Positions 21,996 to 30,692 are shown, counted from the stretch's first letter. The stretch is 36,157 nucleotides of DNA from Azoarcus sp. (GCA_031277415.1 JAITMK010000011.1:1-36157), one strand, 5' to 3'. The notes: generated from the sequence alone by a model not told the origin. Translations and numbers: made by a program.

Positions 21996-23130
21996 TTATA
22001 TTCCGCTGACCGATAAAGAAATCGCGCAGCTCGCGCGGAGGCATTATCGTAATGACATTGCGCCTTTTACCAGGGCTCAAGAGAGTCCCACGATGATGCT
22101 TGTCGGCGGCCAGCCGGGGGCGGGTAAATCGTATGCGACAGAAACCGCAAAGGCTGAACGGCATCAAACGGGCGGGGTCGCTCATATCGATGCCGACAAA
22201 TTCCATCCACGAATAAATGACTTCAAAAAAGAAACATTTACAGCCTCTCAAGCACACGACGACTGCAAAAAAATAGCCCTGCTGGTGCGTGATCATGCGT
22301 TTGAAGGCAAGCGGAATATCCTGGAAGAAGGGCTTTTCAGGCGCCCCGATGCGTTGTCGAGCCTTGCCGAACGCGCCCATCGGTCTGGCTATAAATGTGA
22401 AATCATTGCCATTGCCGTATCGCGCGAACAAAGCCGGTTGAGCGTACTGGAGCGGCGCGAGGTTTTTCGCGATACCCGTGGACTCGCGCGCGATGTCCCC
22501 GAAAGCAAACAAGACGCTGCCTATAAAGGCTTCACAGAAACCCTGCTGAAAGACGCGGACAAATTCGACCGTGTGCGTGTGATGGGTCGCTCGGGTGAGT
22601 TGTACTACGACAGTAAAGGGGGCGGGCTGTGCCAGAGCGTTTATGAAGGGCTGGAAAAAGGGCGCAGCCTTTCCAGCAAACAGGTGGCTGCGCTCACCCG
22701 GCAATGGGAAGTGCTGCGCGAGAGTTGCGTCGATAAAGGCATTCCTGCCGAAGAACTTGCCCGCGTCGACGAGGGCATCCAGTGTTTCAATGCATTCAAG
22801 AGCGCCGAGGAATACCGTCACGGCATGCGGTGCCTGGAAGAGAATTACCGTTTGCTCGTAAAGGATCCGCATTACGCCGACCACAGCGAGGCAGAACGGC
22901 TCAAGGCGGCGTTCTATTGGGGCGCCATTGAAAAGAAAGATGCCATCGAAGGCCATCCAACCGATTTATATGCCATTGACTCGATGTTATCCCACCGTGA
23001 AACCCTCCAGCGCCTGCCCGATGTTGCCGAGATAGAGGGTTTGGCGCCGCCCAGCAGGGAAAATGCCGAAAGCAGAGAAAATGCCGAAAAAGGGCAGGAC
23101 CGGTCGAATGAAGACGGTTTGGAGTTGTGA
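21988..23130 (+). CDS. Zeta-toxin family protein with C-terminal extension
   Basis: A 380-aa product. The N-terminal ~215 residues match the zeta toxin fold: Walker A VGGQPGAGKSYATE (about residues 39-52), GGVAHIDADKFHPR (D68/D70) where zeta kinases place the catalytic Asp and substrate-binding residues, RNILEEGLFRRPDA, and YKCEIIAIAVSREQSRLSVLER. Zeta toxins phosphorylate UDP-N-acetylglucosamine or related sugars and block peptidoglycan synthesis. The last ~160 residues (from about 220) are helical and charged and not part of the usual domain. It is coupled to the upstream 189-aa gene. The location beside a T4SS also allows a transferred or stabilising role. Confidence 0.87.
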   Translation: MPDYIPLTDKEIAQLARRHYRNDIAPFTRAQESPTMMLVGGQPGAGKSYATETAKAERHQTGGVAHIDADKFHPRINDFKKETFTASQAHDDCKKIALLVRDHAFEGKRNILEEGLFRRPDALSSLAERAHRSGYKCEIIAIAVSREQSRLSVLERREVFRDTRGLARDVPESKQDAAYKGFTETLLKDADKFDRVRVMGRSGELYYDSKGGGLCQSVYEGLEKGRSLSSKQVAALTRQWEVLRESCVDKGIPAEELARVDEGIQCFNAFKSAEEYRHGMRCLEENYRLLVKDPHYADHSEAERLKAAFYWGAIEKKDAIEGHPTDLYAIDSMLSHRETLQRLPDVAEIEGLAPPSRENAESRENAEKGQDRSNEDGLEL

Positions 23131-23231
23131 TCAAAACACAAAACCGTTCCATTTCTCCGCCTCGCAATGACGTCATTCTAATTTGCATTAGAAACAGAAA
23201 TAATGACTCGTTTCTACTCAATGACAAGCTG

Positions 23232-23252
23232 AATAATGCTTAATGCATTATT
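23232..23252 (+). terminator. Possible AT-rich hairpin downstream of the zeta gene
   Basis: AATAATGC and GCATTATT form an 8-bp stem with a 5-base loop, followed by TATGTTTTTATT. The stem is weak and about 100 bp after the stop, so terminator function is uncertain. Confidence 0.3.
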
Positions 23253-23330
23253 TATGTTTTTATTGCGAAATGGAATCACATGAACCTGCTTGCCCGGATT
23301 TTCTGGCCCCCGCTTAACAAGGAAACGACG

Positions 23331-23370
23331 CATTGTCGATGGGCGAATAATTATTCGCCCATCGACAATG
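23331..23370. repeat. Perfect 40-bp palindrome (GGGCGAATAA family)
   Basis: The left half is CATTGTCGATGGGCGAATAA and the right half is its exact reverse complement, with no loop. The core GGGCGAATAATTATTCGCCC recurs with one mismatch at 23380-23399 and inside the palindrome at 30224-30253. The surrounding gene-free stretch 23131-23533 also has a hairpin TTGGGAT...ATCCCAA at 23490-23514 (with GAGCAAAGCG in the loop), a well-spread repeat type. No gene is supportable there. Confidence 0.85.
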
Positions 23371-23379
23371 CTGCGGCAA

Positions 23380-23399
23380 GGGCGAATAATCATTCGCCC
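23380..23399. repeat. Second GGGCGAATAA-type palindrome
   Basis: GGGCGAATAATCATTCGCCC, followed by CTACA, is a shorter and imperfect relative of the 40-bp palindrome directly upstream. Two units lie in the same orientation 9 bp apart. Confidence 0.75.
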
Positions 23400-23489
23400 C
23401 TACATCCTTTGGGTGTCGCCTGCCGCCTGAATGACCGGCACCGTGGTACAGCGATGCGGCTTACACAACATCAATTAAGTCCGCGTAGG

Positions 23490-23514
23490 TTGGGATGAGC
23501 AAAGCGAATCCCAA
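23490..23514. repeat. GTAGGTTGGGAT-type hairpin repeat
   Basis: Arms TTGGGAT and ATCCCAA enclose GAGCAAAGCGA-type loop sequence, preceded by GCGTAGG and followed by CATCCA. The same beginning (CCGTAGGTTGGGACGAG) appears at about 21174-21190 without its second arm. The hairpin lies just beyond the 3' end of the PD-(D/E)XK gene and may act as its transcription end. Confidence 0.6.
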
Positions 23515-23533
23515 CATCCAACTAATCCAACAT

Positions 23534-24517
23534 TCAATGTGGCAGCGACAGAATTTTCTCCCTGGAAAGCCCTGTCAGCGCCATGATGTCCTCGATGGGC
23601 AGGTTCTTTTTCAAGGCGGCAATGGCAACGGAGAGAAGTCCTTTTTCGATCCCCTGCTCAATCCCTTCTTCTCGGCCCTTCTCAAGACCTTCTTCGCGAC
23701 CTTTCTCAAGACCTTTCTCAAGACCTTTCTCAAGACCTTCTTTACGGCCTTTTTCAAGGCCTTCTTCGCGACCCTTCTCAAGCCCTTTCTGAAGCCCTTC
23801 TTCGTGCCCTTTCTTGATCCCATGCTCGCGTATCGCCTGCATGTCCCACTCCCACTTCTCGCGGGATTCGGCCAGTAGCCGTTCGCGTTCGTCTTCCGTG
23901 AGTTCTTGTAGTCGGCCTACCGCCTTGGCGATCTGGGGGTTTTTCTCTGCGAGCATCTTCAGTTCCTCCTCTTGTCGGGCCGCCAGAAACTTTAGCCAGT
24001 CCCATAGTGCGCTTCCGTCCGTATTGTGCGGCAATTTGGGGAGTTCGAGGGTGTTGACTTCCACGATGTCGGTAAATTCCGAGCCGGTTTTGGGGTCGTA
24101 GAGCCGGTAACGGTTGTGGTAGCAGGTGTTTTCCGGGATCTGGATGTAGTCGGTGATCAGAATACAGATGGAACGCTCGATTTTTCGGTGATCTTCCCCC
24201 CGGCTGACCTGCTCGGTAATCATGCGGGAGAGGTAAAAGACGATGCGTTCACGCATCTGGGGGCGTTCGGCGACCTGGATTTCGATGTCGACCAATTTTC
24301 CGGTGGCGGTTTTGACCTTGACGTCGAGGATACCCTGTTTGTCGTCGGGCTTTTTGCCACGCAGGTGCGGGTCGACGAGCACGATGTCCAGAAGATCTTC
24401 GGCAGGCAGATCAAGCGTGGCCTTGAGGAAATCGGTCAGCGGGCCGGTGTTTTGGGCATCGCCGAAAATCAGCGTGAAGACCTGGTCATTGCGGGGCGAG
24501 AGGAAGGGTTGGGACAT
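23534..24517 (-). CDS. PD-(D/E)XK nuclease family transposase-like protein (Rpn/PDDEXK_2 type)
   Basis: The start is taken as the ATG at 24517 (MSQPFLSPRNDQVFTLIFGD), with CCGGAGACC upstream; the track start 8 codons earlier has no ribosome binding site. The product is 327 aa. The N-terminus FLSPRNDQVFTLIFGDAQN and the nuclease core DKQGILDVKVKTATGKLVDIEIQ (D...ExQ) followed by ERIVFYLSRM are typical of the PDDEXK_2 family related to Rpn recombination-promoting nucleases. The last ~100 residues turn into four-residue repeats of the KGLEKGREEG kind, encoded by near-identical DNA repeats (23655-23815) that could change length by slippage. These genes are scattered and mobile; the biological role is unclear. 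Confidence 0.88.
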   Translation of the reverse strand: MSQPFLSPRNDQVFTLIFGDAQNTGPLTDFLKATLDLPAEDLLDIVLVDPHLRGKKPDDKQGILDVKVKTATGKLVDIEIQVAERPQMRERIVFYLSRMITEQVSRGEDHRKIERSICILITDYIQIPENTCYHNRYRLYDPKTGSEFTDIVEVNTLELPKLPHNTDGSALWDWLKFLAARQEEELKMLAEKNPQIAKAVGRLQELTEDERERLLAESREKWEWDMQAIREHGIKKGHEEGLQKGLEKGREEGLEKGRKEGLEKGLEKGLEKGREEGLEKGREEGIEQGIEKGLLSVAIAALKKNLPIEDIMALTGLSREKILSLPH

Positions 24518-24630
24518 ACCGAGGTCTCCGGGTTGTTTCATACAGCATATGCTATATGGAACGATAACTCAAGATGCTGTTGTGTTTTTTGTAAGAAGCC
24601 CAGGAAAATCAAATCTTCCAGAAAACCGGT

Positions 24631-24698
24631 AGTGTCTCAGTTTGCCCCCTCTCCCGCCCCTTTGGGGCACCCTCTCCCGCTGTTCAAACTGAGACACT
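24631..24698. repeat. Long inverted repeat upstream of the Pho box
   Basis: AGTGTCTCAGTTTG (24631-24644) and its exact complement CAAACTGAGACACT (24685-24698) flank a 40-base loop that contains a further TGCCCC/GGGGCA pair and two CCCTCTCCCGC copies. The arms form a strong hairpin. It may be a small non-autonomous insertion; it ends 13 bp before the Pho box. Confidence 0.75.
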
Positions 24699-24711
24699 GC
24701 CACTCCCTCCC

Positions 24712-24739
24712 CTGTCACCGTTCTGTCACAAATCTGCCC
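24712..24739 (+). promoter_or_regulatory. Pho box upstream of pstC
   Basis: CTGTCAC at 24712 and CTGTCAC at 24723 are direct repeats 11 bp apart, with a third weaker CTGCC at 24734. This is the PhoB operator pattern (7-bp repeats with 4-bp spacers). TAGACT at 24740 is a candidate -10, at the right distance for a PhoB-replaced -35. PhoB is encoded four genes downstream, giving autoregulation. Confidence 0.8.
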
Positions 24740-24773
24740 TAGACTGCCGGAAGTTTTTTCGACTTCCGACCGA

Positions 24774-25727
24774 ATGCGCCCGAATCTAAAAATTTCCAAC
24801 GCCCTTGCCGACCGCCTGTTCGGGTTCGCGGCACGCGGCGCGGCGCTGCTTACGCTGGCTTTGCTGTCGGGCATCATCATCTCTCTCGTCATGGGAGCCT
24901 GGCCTGCAATCCGTGAATTCGGAATCGGTTTTCTGACGCATAACGCCTGGGATCCTGTGCGGGAGGATTTCGGCGGGCTGGCGATGATTTGCGGCACGCT
25001 GGCAACTTCGTTCATCGCGCTGCTGATTGCGGTTCCGGTGAGTTTTGGCATTGCGCTTTTTCTGACGGAACTCGCGCCGGCCTGGCTGAAGCGTCCGCTC
25101 GGCACGGCCATTGAATTGCTGGCCGCCGTGCCTTCCATCGTATACGGCATGTGGGGTTTGATGGTGTTCGGCCCGGTGCTGGGGCGCTACGTGCAACAGC
25201 CGTTACAGTCCCTTCTGGGCGACGTGCCTTTTCTGGGGGCGCTGGTGAGCGGCCCGCCGGTGGGCATCGGCATTCTGTCCGCAAGCATCATCCTTTCGAT
25301 CATGATCATCCCTTTCATCGCCTCGGTGATGCGCGACGTGTTCGAGGTGACGCCGCCGCTGCTGAAGGAGTCGGCCTACGGGCTGGGGGCAACGACATGG
25401 GAAGTGGTCTGGCATGTGGTGCTGCCCTACACGAAGACCGGGGTGCTCGGCGGCATCATGCTGGGGCTTGGTCGCGCGCTGGGCGAGACGATGGCCGTGA
25501 CGTTTGTCATCGGCAACATGAATCAGCTCAATTCGATATCGCTGTTCGACCCCGCCAACACCATCACCTCGACTCTCGCCAATGAATTTGCCGAGGCCGC
25601 GCCGGGGCTGCATCAGGCGTCCCTGATCTATCTGGGGCTTGTCCTGTTCCTGATTACCTTCATGGTGCTCATCTGCTCCAGGCTTCTGCTCATGCGTCTG
25701 AAAAAGAATGAAGGAAAGCGCGTATGA
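24774..25727 (+). CDS. pstC: Phosphate ABC transporter permease PstC
   Basis: A 317-aa inner-membrane permease, close to E. coli PstC in length, with about six helices. The family segments are [43 protein letters not shown] and the EAA-type loop [23 protein letters not shown]. It pairs with PstA and PstB to import inorganic phosphate delivered by PstS. No Shine-Dalgarno sequence other than GGAAG, which is buried in a small hairpin (CGGAAGT/ACTTCCG, 24748-24768), precedes the ATG. It overlaps pstA as ATGA. No pstS precedes it, which is unusual. Confidence 0.95.
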   Translation: MRPNLKISNALADRLFGFAARGAALLTLALLSGIIISLVMGAWPAIREFGIGFLTHNAWDPVREDFGGLAMICGTLATSFIALLIAVPVSFGIALFLTELAPAWLKRPLGTAIELLAAVPSIVYGMWGLMVFGPVLGRYVQQPLQSLLGDVPFLGALVSGPPVGIGILSASIILSIMIIPFIASVMRDVFEVTPPLLKESAYGLGATTWEVVWHVVLPYTKTGVLGGIMLGLGRALGETMAVTFVIGNMNQLNSISLFDPANTITSTLANEFAEAAPGLHQASLIYLGLVLFLITFMVLICSRLLLMRLKKNEGKRV

Positions 25728-26596
25728 AGGGGGATCGCAAAACAACCCGGAACGCGCGCTTTGCCCGCCGCAAGCAGTTCAACCGGATCGCCATCGCGCT
25801 TTCCATGTGCGCGATGCTGTTCGGCATGTTCTGGCTGGCGTGGATACTGTGGGAAACGATCTCCATCGGCGTATCCAGCCTCTCCCTATCGTTACTGACG
25901 GAGAACACTCCGCCGCCCGACGACGCCATCGGAGCGGGCGGGCTGTCCAATGCAATAAAGGGGTCTTTTCTGATGGTGGCGCTGGCAACGTTCGTCGGCA
26001 CGCCCATCGGTATTCTCACCGGAGTTTATCTGGCCGAATACGATCCGCGGGGCAAGCTCTCCGGCACGGTACGTTTCATCAACGATCTCCTGCTCTCCGC
26101 GCCTTCCATCATCATCGGCCTTTTCGTGTACGCGGTCATCGTGGTGCGGTTCAAGGAGTTTTCGGGATGGGCGGGCGCTGCGGCGCTGGCGCTCATCGTC
26201 GTTCCCATCGTGATTCGCACGACCGAAAACATGCTGGCGCTGGTTCCTGCTGGTCTGCGCGAGGCAGCCTATGCGCTGGGCGCGCCGAAATGGAAGGTCA
26301 TCACCCGGGTCACGCTGGTTGCCGCGCGCGCCGGGGTTCTGACCGGCATCCTGCTCGCCGTGGCACGCATCTCCGGCGAGACCGCGCCGCTGCTCTTTAC
26401 CGCGCTGAACAACCAGTTCTGGAATGCGAGTCTGTCCGGCCCGCTCGCCAATCTGCCGGTGACGATTCTGCAATTCGCCATGAGCCCCTACGAAAACTGG
26501 CAACAACTGGCCTGGGGCGGCGTATTCCTGATTACGTTCGCCGTGCTCGGACTCAACATCCTGGCCCGGATGCTGTCCCGTGAGAAACTGAAATGA
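25724..26596 (+). CDS. pstA: Phosphate ABC transporter permease PstA
   Basis: A 290-aa permease with about six helices. Recognisable are [47 protein letters not shown] and the EAA loop [27 protein letters not shown]. It forms the membrane channel with PstC. Its first four bases overlap pstC and its last four overlap pstB (ATGA at both joints), so the transporter genes are translated as a coupled set. Confidence 0.96.
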   Translation: MKGDRKTTRNARFARRKQFNRIAIALSMCAMLFGMFWLAWILWETISIGVSSLSLSLLTENTPPPDDAIGAGGLSNAIKGSFLMVALATFVGTPIGILTGVYLAEYDPRGKLSGTVRFINDLLLSAPSIIIGLFVYAVIVVRFKEFSGWAGAAALALIVVPIVIRTTENMLALVPAGLREAAYALGAPKWKVITRVTLVAARAGVLTGILLAVARISGETAPLLFTALNNQFWNASLSGPLANLPVTILQFAMSPYENWQQLAWGGVFLITFAVLGLNILARMLSREKLK

Positions 26597-27375
26597 ACAT
26601 CCCTGAACCCTCCCCTGCCGCGCCTACCAAGATCGTCGTGCGGGATCTGAATTTCTATTACGGCAAATTCCAGGCGCTCAAGTCGATCAACCTCGACATT
26701 CCGGAACGCCATGTAACGGCTTTCATCGGCCCTTCCGGCTGCGGCAAATCGACGCTCCTGCGCACCTTCAACCGGATGTTCGAGCTATACCCGGAACAAC
26801 GCGCAGAAGGCAGCATTCTGCTCGACGGTGAAAACCTGCTTACCTCCAAACAGGACGTGGCGCTGATCCGCGCCCGCATCGGCATGCTGTTCCAGAAACC
26901 CACGCCGTTTCCGATGTCGATCTTCGACAACATCGCCTTCGGGGTGAAACTGTTCGAGAACCTCTCCCGCATCGATCTTGAAGAACGCGTGGAATGGGCG
27001 CTCCGGAAAGCGGCGCTCTGGGACGAAGTAAAAGATAAACTCTCCCAGAACGGAACCAGCCTTTCGGGTGGTCAGCAGCAACGCCTGTGCATCGCGCGCG
27101 GCATTGCGATCAAGCCGGAACTGCTGCTGCTCGATGAACCCTGCTCCGCGCTCGACCCCATCTCCACCGCGCGCATCGAAGAATTAATCGCAGAGTTGAA
27201 AAAGGACTATACGGTGATTATCGTTACGCACAACATGCAGCAGGCGGCCCGGGTGAGCGACCATACCGCCTACATGTATCTTGGCGAACTCATAGAATTC
27301 GGTGAAACCGAGCAAATGTTCCTGAAACCCGCCCGGCGCGAAACCGAGGATTACATCACCGGGCGATTCGGCTGA
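26593..27375 (+). CDS. pstB: Phosphate ABC transporter ATPase PstB
   Basis: A 260-aa ATPase with all ABC motifs: Walker [18 protein letters not shown], the PstB-typical [21 protein letters not shown]-loop region, signature [16 protein letters not shown], Walker [14 protein letters not shown] and the switch His in [15 protein letters not shown]. It drives phosphate import and, with PhoU, passes the phosphate status to PhoR. Confidence 0.97.
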   Translation: MNIPEPSPAAPTKIVVRDLNFYYGKFQALKSINLDIPERHVTAFIGPSGCGKSTLLRTFNRMFELYPEQRAEGSILLDGENLLTSKQDVALIRARIGMLFQKPTPFPMSIFDNIAFGVKLFENLSRIDLEERVEWALRKAALWDEVKDKLSQNGTSLSGGQQQRLCIARGIAIKPELLLLDEPCSALDPISTARIEELIAELKKDYTVIIVTHNMQQAARVSDHTAYMYLGELIEFGETEQMFLKPARRETEDYITGRFG

Positions 27376-27399
27376 AACCTGATCCCGCAAGAGACCGAC

Positions 27400-28122
27400 A
27401 TGACCGCAAAACATCTTTCCTCCCAGTTCGACAGCGACCTGAACAACGTTTCCTCGCAACTCATGGAAATGGGCGGGCTGGTGGAGGCGCAGGTCAAGCG
27501 CGCAATCGACTCGCTGACCCACTTCTCTCTGGCTGAAATCAACTGCGTCCTCGACACGGAGGTCCGGGTCGACCAGATGGAAGTCGAAATCGACCGGGCA
27601 TTGACCACTGTCGTTGCGCGCCGACAACCCGCCGCCCGCGACCTGCGTCTGTTGCTGGCCATCTCCAAGATCACCACCAACCTGGAACGCGCCGGAGACG
27701 AAGCCCACAAAATAGGCAAACGAGCGAAGTCCCTCGTGGAAAGCGGCGAAGTGCGCCAGATGCCGATCGGCGATCTGCGCGTAGCCGCCGACCTGGCCGC
27801 CAGCCTCATCCACCGCGCGCTGGATGCCTTTGCCCGGCTGGACGTGGCCGCAGCCATCGACATCTACAGGGAAGACGACCAGATCGACCGCGAATTCAAG
27901 GGTTTCGTCCGCAAACTCATCACCTACATGATGGAAGACCCGCGCACCATCAGCAGCAGCCTGGATCTGTTGTTCATCGCCAAGGCCATCGAACGCATCG
28001 GCGACCATGCCAAGAACATTTCCGAATACATCATCTACATCGTCCACGGCACGGACGTTCGCCACAGCAAGCTCAAGGGGATCGAAAACATCGTTCAGGA
28101 AAAGCAAACTCCGCCTTTATGA
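27400..28122 (+). CDS. phoU: Phosphate transport regulator PhoU
   Basis: A 240-aa all-helical protein made of two PhoU three-helix units. The first holds MTAKHLSSQFDSDLNNVSSQLMEMG and the metal-binding ERAGDEAHKIGKRA (ExxxD motif); the second holds ERIGDHAKNISEYIIYI with the matching E/D pattern. PhoU links PstB to PhoR and keeps the Pho regulon off when phosphate is plentiful. It starts 24 bp after pstB and overlaps phoB as ATGA. Confidence 0.96.
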   Translation: MTAKHLSSQFDSDLNNVSSQLMEMGGLVEAQVKRAIDSLTHFSLAEINCVLDTEVRVDQMEVEIDRALTTVVARRQPAARDLRLLLAISKITTNLERAGDEAHKIGKRAKSLVESGEVRQMPIGDLRVAADLAASLIHRALDAFARLDVAAAIDIYREDDQIDREFKGFVRKLITYMMEDPRTISSSLDLLFIAKAIERIGDHAKNISEYIIYIVHGTDVRHSKLKGIENIVQEKQTPPL

Positions 28123-28829
28123 ACGTCACCCATGCTCCCAAACCGCGCGTGCTGGTCGTTGAAGATCAGCACGATATTGCCGAACTCATCCTCATTCACC
28201 TGCGGCACGAAGGTTTCGAGGCTGTCGCGGCGGAAAATGGAGTCGCCGCCCAACGGGAACTGGACGCCGTGCTACCGGATCTCGTCCTGCTCGACTGGAT
28301 GCTGCCCGGCGGGCAGAGCGGCCTCGACCTTGCGCGTAAATGGCGAGCCGCATCGCGCACGAAAAACATCCCCATCATTCTTCTCACTGCCCGTGGGGAA
28401 GAAGCCGACAAAATTGCCGGGCTGGACAGCGGCGGGGACGACTACATCACCAAACCCTTCTCTCCCGCCGAACTCATGGCCCGCATCCGCGCCCTGCTGC
28501 GCCGCCGCGCGCCCGAACAGATCGCCGACACCGTGACCGTTGGAGAGCTTTCGCTCGACGCTGCCGCCTTGCGCGTCTGCTTCCGGAGCCGGAAACTCCC
28601 GGTCGGCCCGACCGAATTCCGCCTGTTGCACTACCTGCTGAAACACCCGGATCGCATCCACTCCCGCACCGCCCTGCTCGACAAAGTATGGGGCGACCAC
28701 ATATTCATCGAAGAACGCACTGTCGATGTCCACATCAAACGCTTGCGCGCCTCTCTCCAGGAAGCCGGAATCATGATCGAAACCGTGCGCGGCGCGGGTT
28801 ATCGCCTCAGTTCAAAACAGGACGCCTGA
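28119..28829 (+). CDS. phoB: Phosphate response regulator PhoB
   Basis: A 236-aa OmpR/PhoB-type regulator. The receiver domain has the acidic pair VVEDQHD, phosphoacceptor D59 in LVLLDWMLPGG, LLTARGEE with the switch Thr, and K in DDYITKPFSPAEL. The winged-helix domain has VGPTEFRLLHYLLKHPDRIHSR and DVHIKRLRASLQEAG. It would bind the Pho box at 24712. Confidence 0.97.
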   Translation: MNVTHAPKPRVLVVEDQHDIAELILIHLRHEGFEAVAAENGVAAQRELDAVLPDLVLLDWMLPGGQSGLDLARKWRAASRTKNIPIILLTARGEEADKIAGLDSGGDDYITKPFSPAELMARIRALLRRRAPEQIADTVTVGELSLDAAALRVCFRSRKLPVGPTEFRLLHYLLKHPDRIHSRTALLDKVWGDHIFIEERTVDVHIKRLRASLQEAGIMIETVRGAGYRLSSKQDA

Positions 28830-28834
28830 ATCTC

Positions 28835-30205
28835 ATGCCTGCCCTGTTTTCCCGGATGATGTCTCTGTTGATCCTCATGGCAGGCGGCGCGGCGCTTGCC
28901 TCTCTGGCCGGAGCGGAAACCACGGGCACAGTGTTGGGCATCGTTGCAGGCGCACTGATCTGGCTGATCGGAGACAACTGGCTCGCGCGGGCTTTTGCCG
29001 ACTGGCTGCACCATGTACCGGATGAGCAGCCGGGCACGTCACCGCCCCGGCTCGATAGCGCGCGCAGGGAAGCCGCCGAACGCATTCAGCGACTTCTTCG
29101 CAGGCAGCGCCTCGATGCGGAAGAACTCGAAAACCGCCTGCACAACATTCAATCCGCGCTGCAAGCCTCGCCCAACGGAGTCATCATCCTGAACGAACAG
29201 GAATGCATCGAATGGTGCAACCGCACGGCCTGCGAACACTTCGGACTGGACAGCCTCCGCGATCTCTCTCAACGGATCACACACCTGTTGCGCGCTCCCG
29301 TGTTGGTCAAAAGCCTTGCCATGCGCGATTTCGGCGAAGCTCTCACCCTGGAAAGCCCGCTGTCCACGGCTGCTCGCCCCCTGCGGCTTGAAGTGCGGAT
29401 CTTCCCCTACGGACATGGCCGTCTGTTCATGCTCTCACGGGATATCACCGCCATCGAACAGGCCGAAGCCATGAAGCGCGACTTCGTTGCCAACGTTTCC
29501 CACGAAATCCGCACCCCGCTCACCGTGCTGGCGGGCTTCATCGAAACCCTGCAAACACTGCCGCTCGAAGAAGAAGAACGCACCGACATGCTTTGCCGCA
29601 TGGCGCAACAATCAGACAGAATGAAAAGCCTGGTGGACGACCTCCTCACCCTCTCCCGACTGGAAGGCAGCGCCCCGCCCGGAATAAAGGAATGGACTCC
29701 CGTCCGCGCCCTGCTGGAACAACTCGGCGCCGACGCCCGCGCCCTGTCCGCCCTCCTTGCCGGGCAGAACGCTCCCGAACATGAACTCATCATCGAAGGC
29801 ATGGACACCTCCGGCGAAATCGCCGGTTCCGCATCCGAATTGCAAAGCGCCTTTTTCAACCTCGTGAACAACGCCATCCGCTACACCCCGCCCGGCGGCA
29901 AAATCGTCGTCCGCTGGCAGGCGCAACCCAACGCAGGCGCGTGTTTTTCCGTGCAGGACAGCGGCCCCGGCATCGCCCCCGAACACATCCCGCGCCTGAC
30001 GGAGCGTTTCTACCGGGTCGACTCCGACCGCTCCCGCGCCAGCGGCGGAACCGGACTGGGGCTTTCCATCGTCAAACACGTGCTGCAACGCCACGATGCC
30101 ACGCTCGCCATCGACAGCGCCCCGTCGAAGGGCGCGTGCTTTACCGCGACGTTTCCGGCAGTGCGGATACGGGCGGGCGGACAGAAAGATATCGGAAGCG
30201 ATTGA
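28835..30205 (+). CDS. phoR: Phosphate sensor histidine kinase PhoR
   Basis: The track frame opens at 28340 inside phoB, but the real start is the ATG at 28835 (MPALFSRMMSLLIL), five bases after phoB. The product is 456 aa. Two short N-terminal membrane helices with almost no periplasmic loop (as in E. coli PhoR) are followed by a PAS-like region (IQSALQASPNGVIILNEQE), the HisKA helix with phosphoaccepting H223 (VSHEIRTPLTVLAGF), and the ATPase domain with N box FFNLVNNAIRYTPPGG, G1 DSGPGIAPEH and GTGLGLSIVKHVL. Confidence 0.96.
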   Translation: MPALFSRMMSLLILMAGGAALASLAGAETTGTVLGIVAGALIWLIGDNWLARAFADWLHHVPDEQPGTSPPRLDSARREAAERIQRLLRRQRLDAEELENRLHNIQSALQASPNGVIILNEQECIEWCNRTACEHFGLDSLRDLSQRITHLLRAPVLVKSLAMRDFGEALTLESPLSTAARPLRLEVRIFPYGHGRLFMLSRDITAIEQAEAMKRDFVANVSHEIRTPLTVLAGFIETLQTLPLEEEERTDMLCRMAQQSDRMKSLVDDLLTLSRLEGSAPPGIKEWTPVRALLEQLGADARALSALLAGQNAPEHELIIEGMDTSGEIAGSASELQSAFFNLVNNAIRYTPPGGKIVVRWQAQPNAGACFSVQDSGPGIAPEHIPRLTERFYRVDSDRSRASGGTGLGLSIVKHVLQRHDATLAIDSAPSKGACFTATFPAVRIRAGGQKDIGSD

Positions 30206-30223
30206 AGCAAGAAGATCAATTAC

Positions 30224-30253
30224 TGTAGGGGCGAATAATTATTCGCCCCTACA
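30224..30253. repeat. Perfect 30-bp palindrome after phoR
   Basis: TGTAGGGGCGAATAA and its exact complement, with no loop, lie 18 bases after the phoR stop. It belongs to the same family as 23331 and shares its CCCCTAC end with the T4SS-flanking element. It may serve as the 3' end of the pst-pho transcript. Confidence 0.85.
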
Positions 30254-30386
30254 ACACACCAGGCGGCTTATTGCGTAGGAGTGACAGCCTGTTGTCCATG
30301 GGTTTGTACACACACGATCTGTGCACGATTAAACGAAAAACGCTCTAAAATCGTTCCCCCATCATCCTTCTCCGCCACGATTCCCC

Positions 30387-30692
30387 ATGTTTCTTGCCAT
30401 GAACCGCTTCAAGATCGTGCGCGGCCACGAACAGGTCTTTCTCGACCACTGGCGCGCGCGTACCAGCTACCTCGGCGAAGCGCCGGGGTTCATCCGCTTC
30501 AACCTGCTGCAAGGGTTGCAGACCGAGGAATACACGCTGTTCGCCTCTCATACCGAATGGGAAACCGAAGCGGATTTCGAGGCGTGGACGCACTCCGAAG
30601 CCTTCCGCAAGGCTCACGCCAACGCCGCCAGAACCCCGCGCGAAATCTACCTCGGCCCACCGGAACTGGAATTGTTCGACTTCGTTCTTTGA
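30387..30692 (+). CDS. Small ABM-domain protein (antibiotic biosynthesis monooxygenase / IsdG-like fold)
   Basis: A 101-aa ferredoxin-like fold protein with MNRFKIVRGHEQVFLDHW, EAPGFIRFNLLQGLQTEEYTLFASHTEWETEADFEAWTHSEAF, the ABM pattern of a strand, W..E..F..W and S..F. Members are heme-degrading or quinone-processing mono-oxygenases, or have no known activity. The start could also be the methionine 4 codons later (MNRFKIV); no good ribosome binding site is seen. TAAAAT at about 30341 may be a -10. The stop overlaps the mutY start (TGATG). Confidence 0.85.
   Translation: MFLAMNRFKIVRGHEQVFLDHWRARTSYLGEAPGFIRFNLLQGLQTEEYTLFASHTEWETEADFEAWTHSEAFRKAHANAARTPREIYLGPPELELFDFVL

Noticed and set aside
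21874-22956. Long antisense ORF (360 aa) opposite the zeta gene
   Set aside because: The plus-strand zeta protein has clear motifs; the antisense frame has none and no ribosome binding site.
23331-23514. Possible CRISPR array in the repeat-rich gap
   Set aside because: The repeats are palindromes of different length with no regular spacers and no cas genes nearby.
25708-26583. Plus-strand ORF (291 aa) in another frame of pstA
   Set aside because: Arginine/histidine-rich shadow of a conserved permease; no start signal.
27184-28107. Long antisense ORF (307 aa) opposite pstB/phoU
   Set aside because: It mirrors codon bias of phoU on the other strand, has no family features and overlaps well-supported genes.
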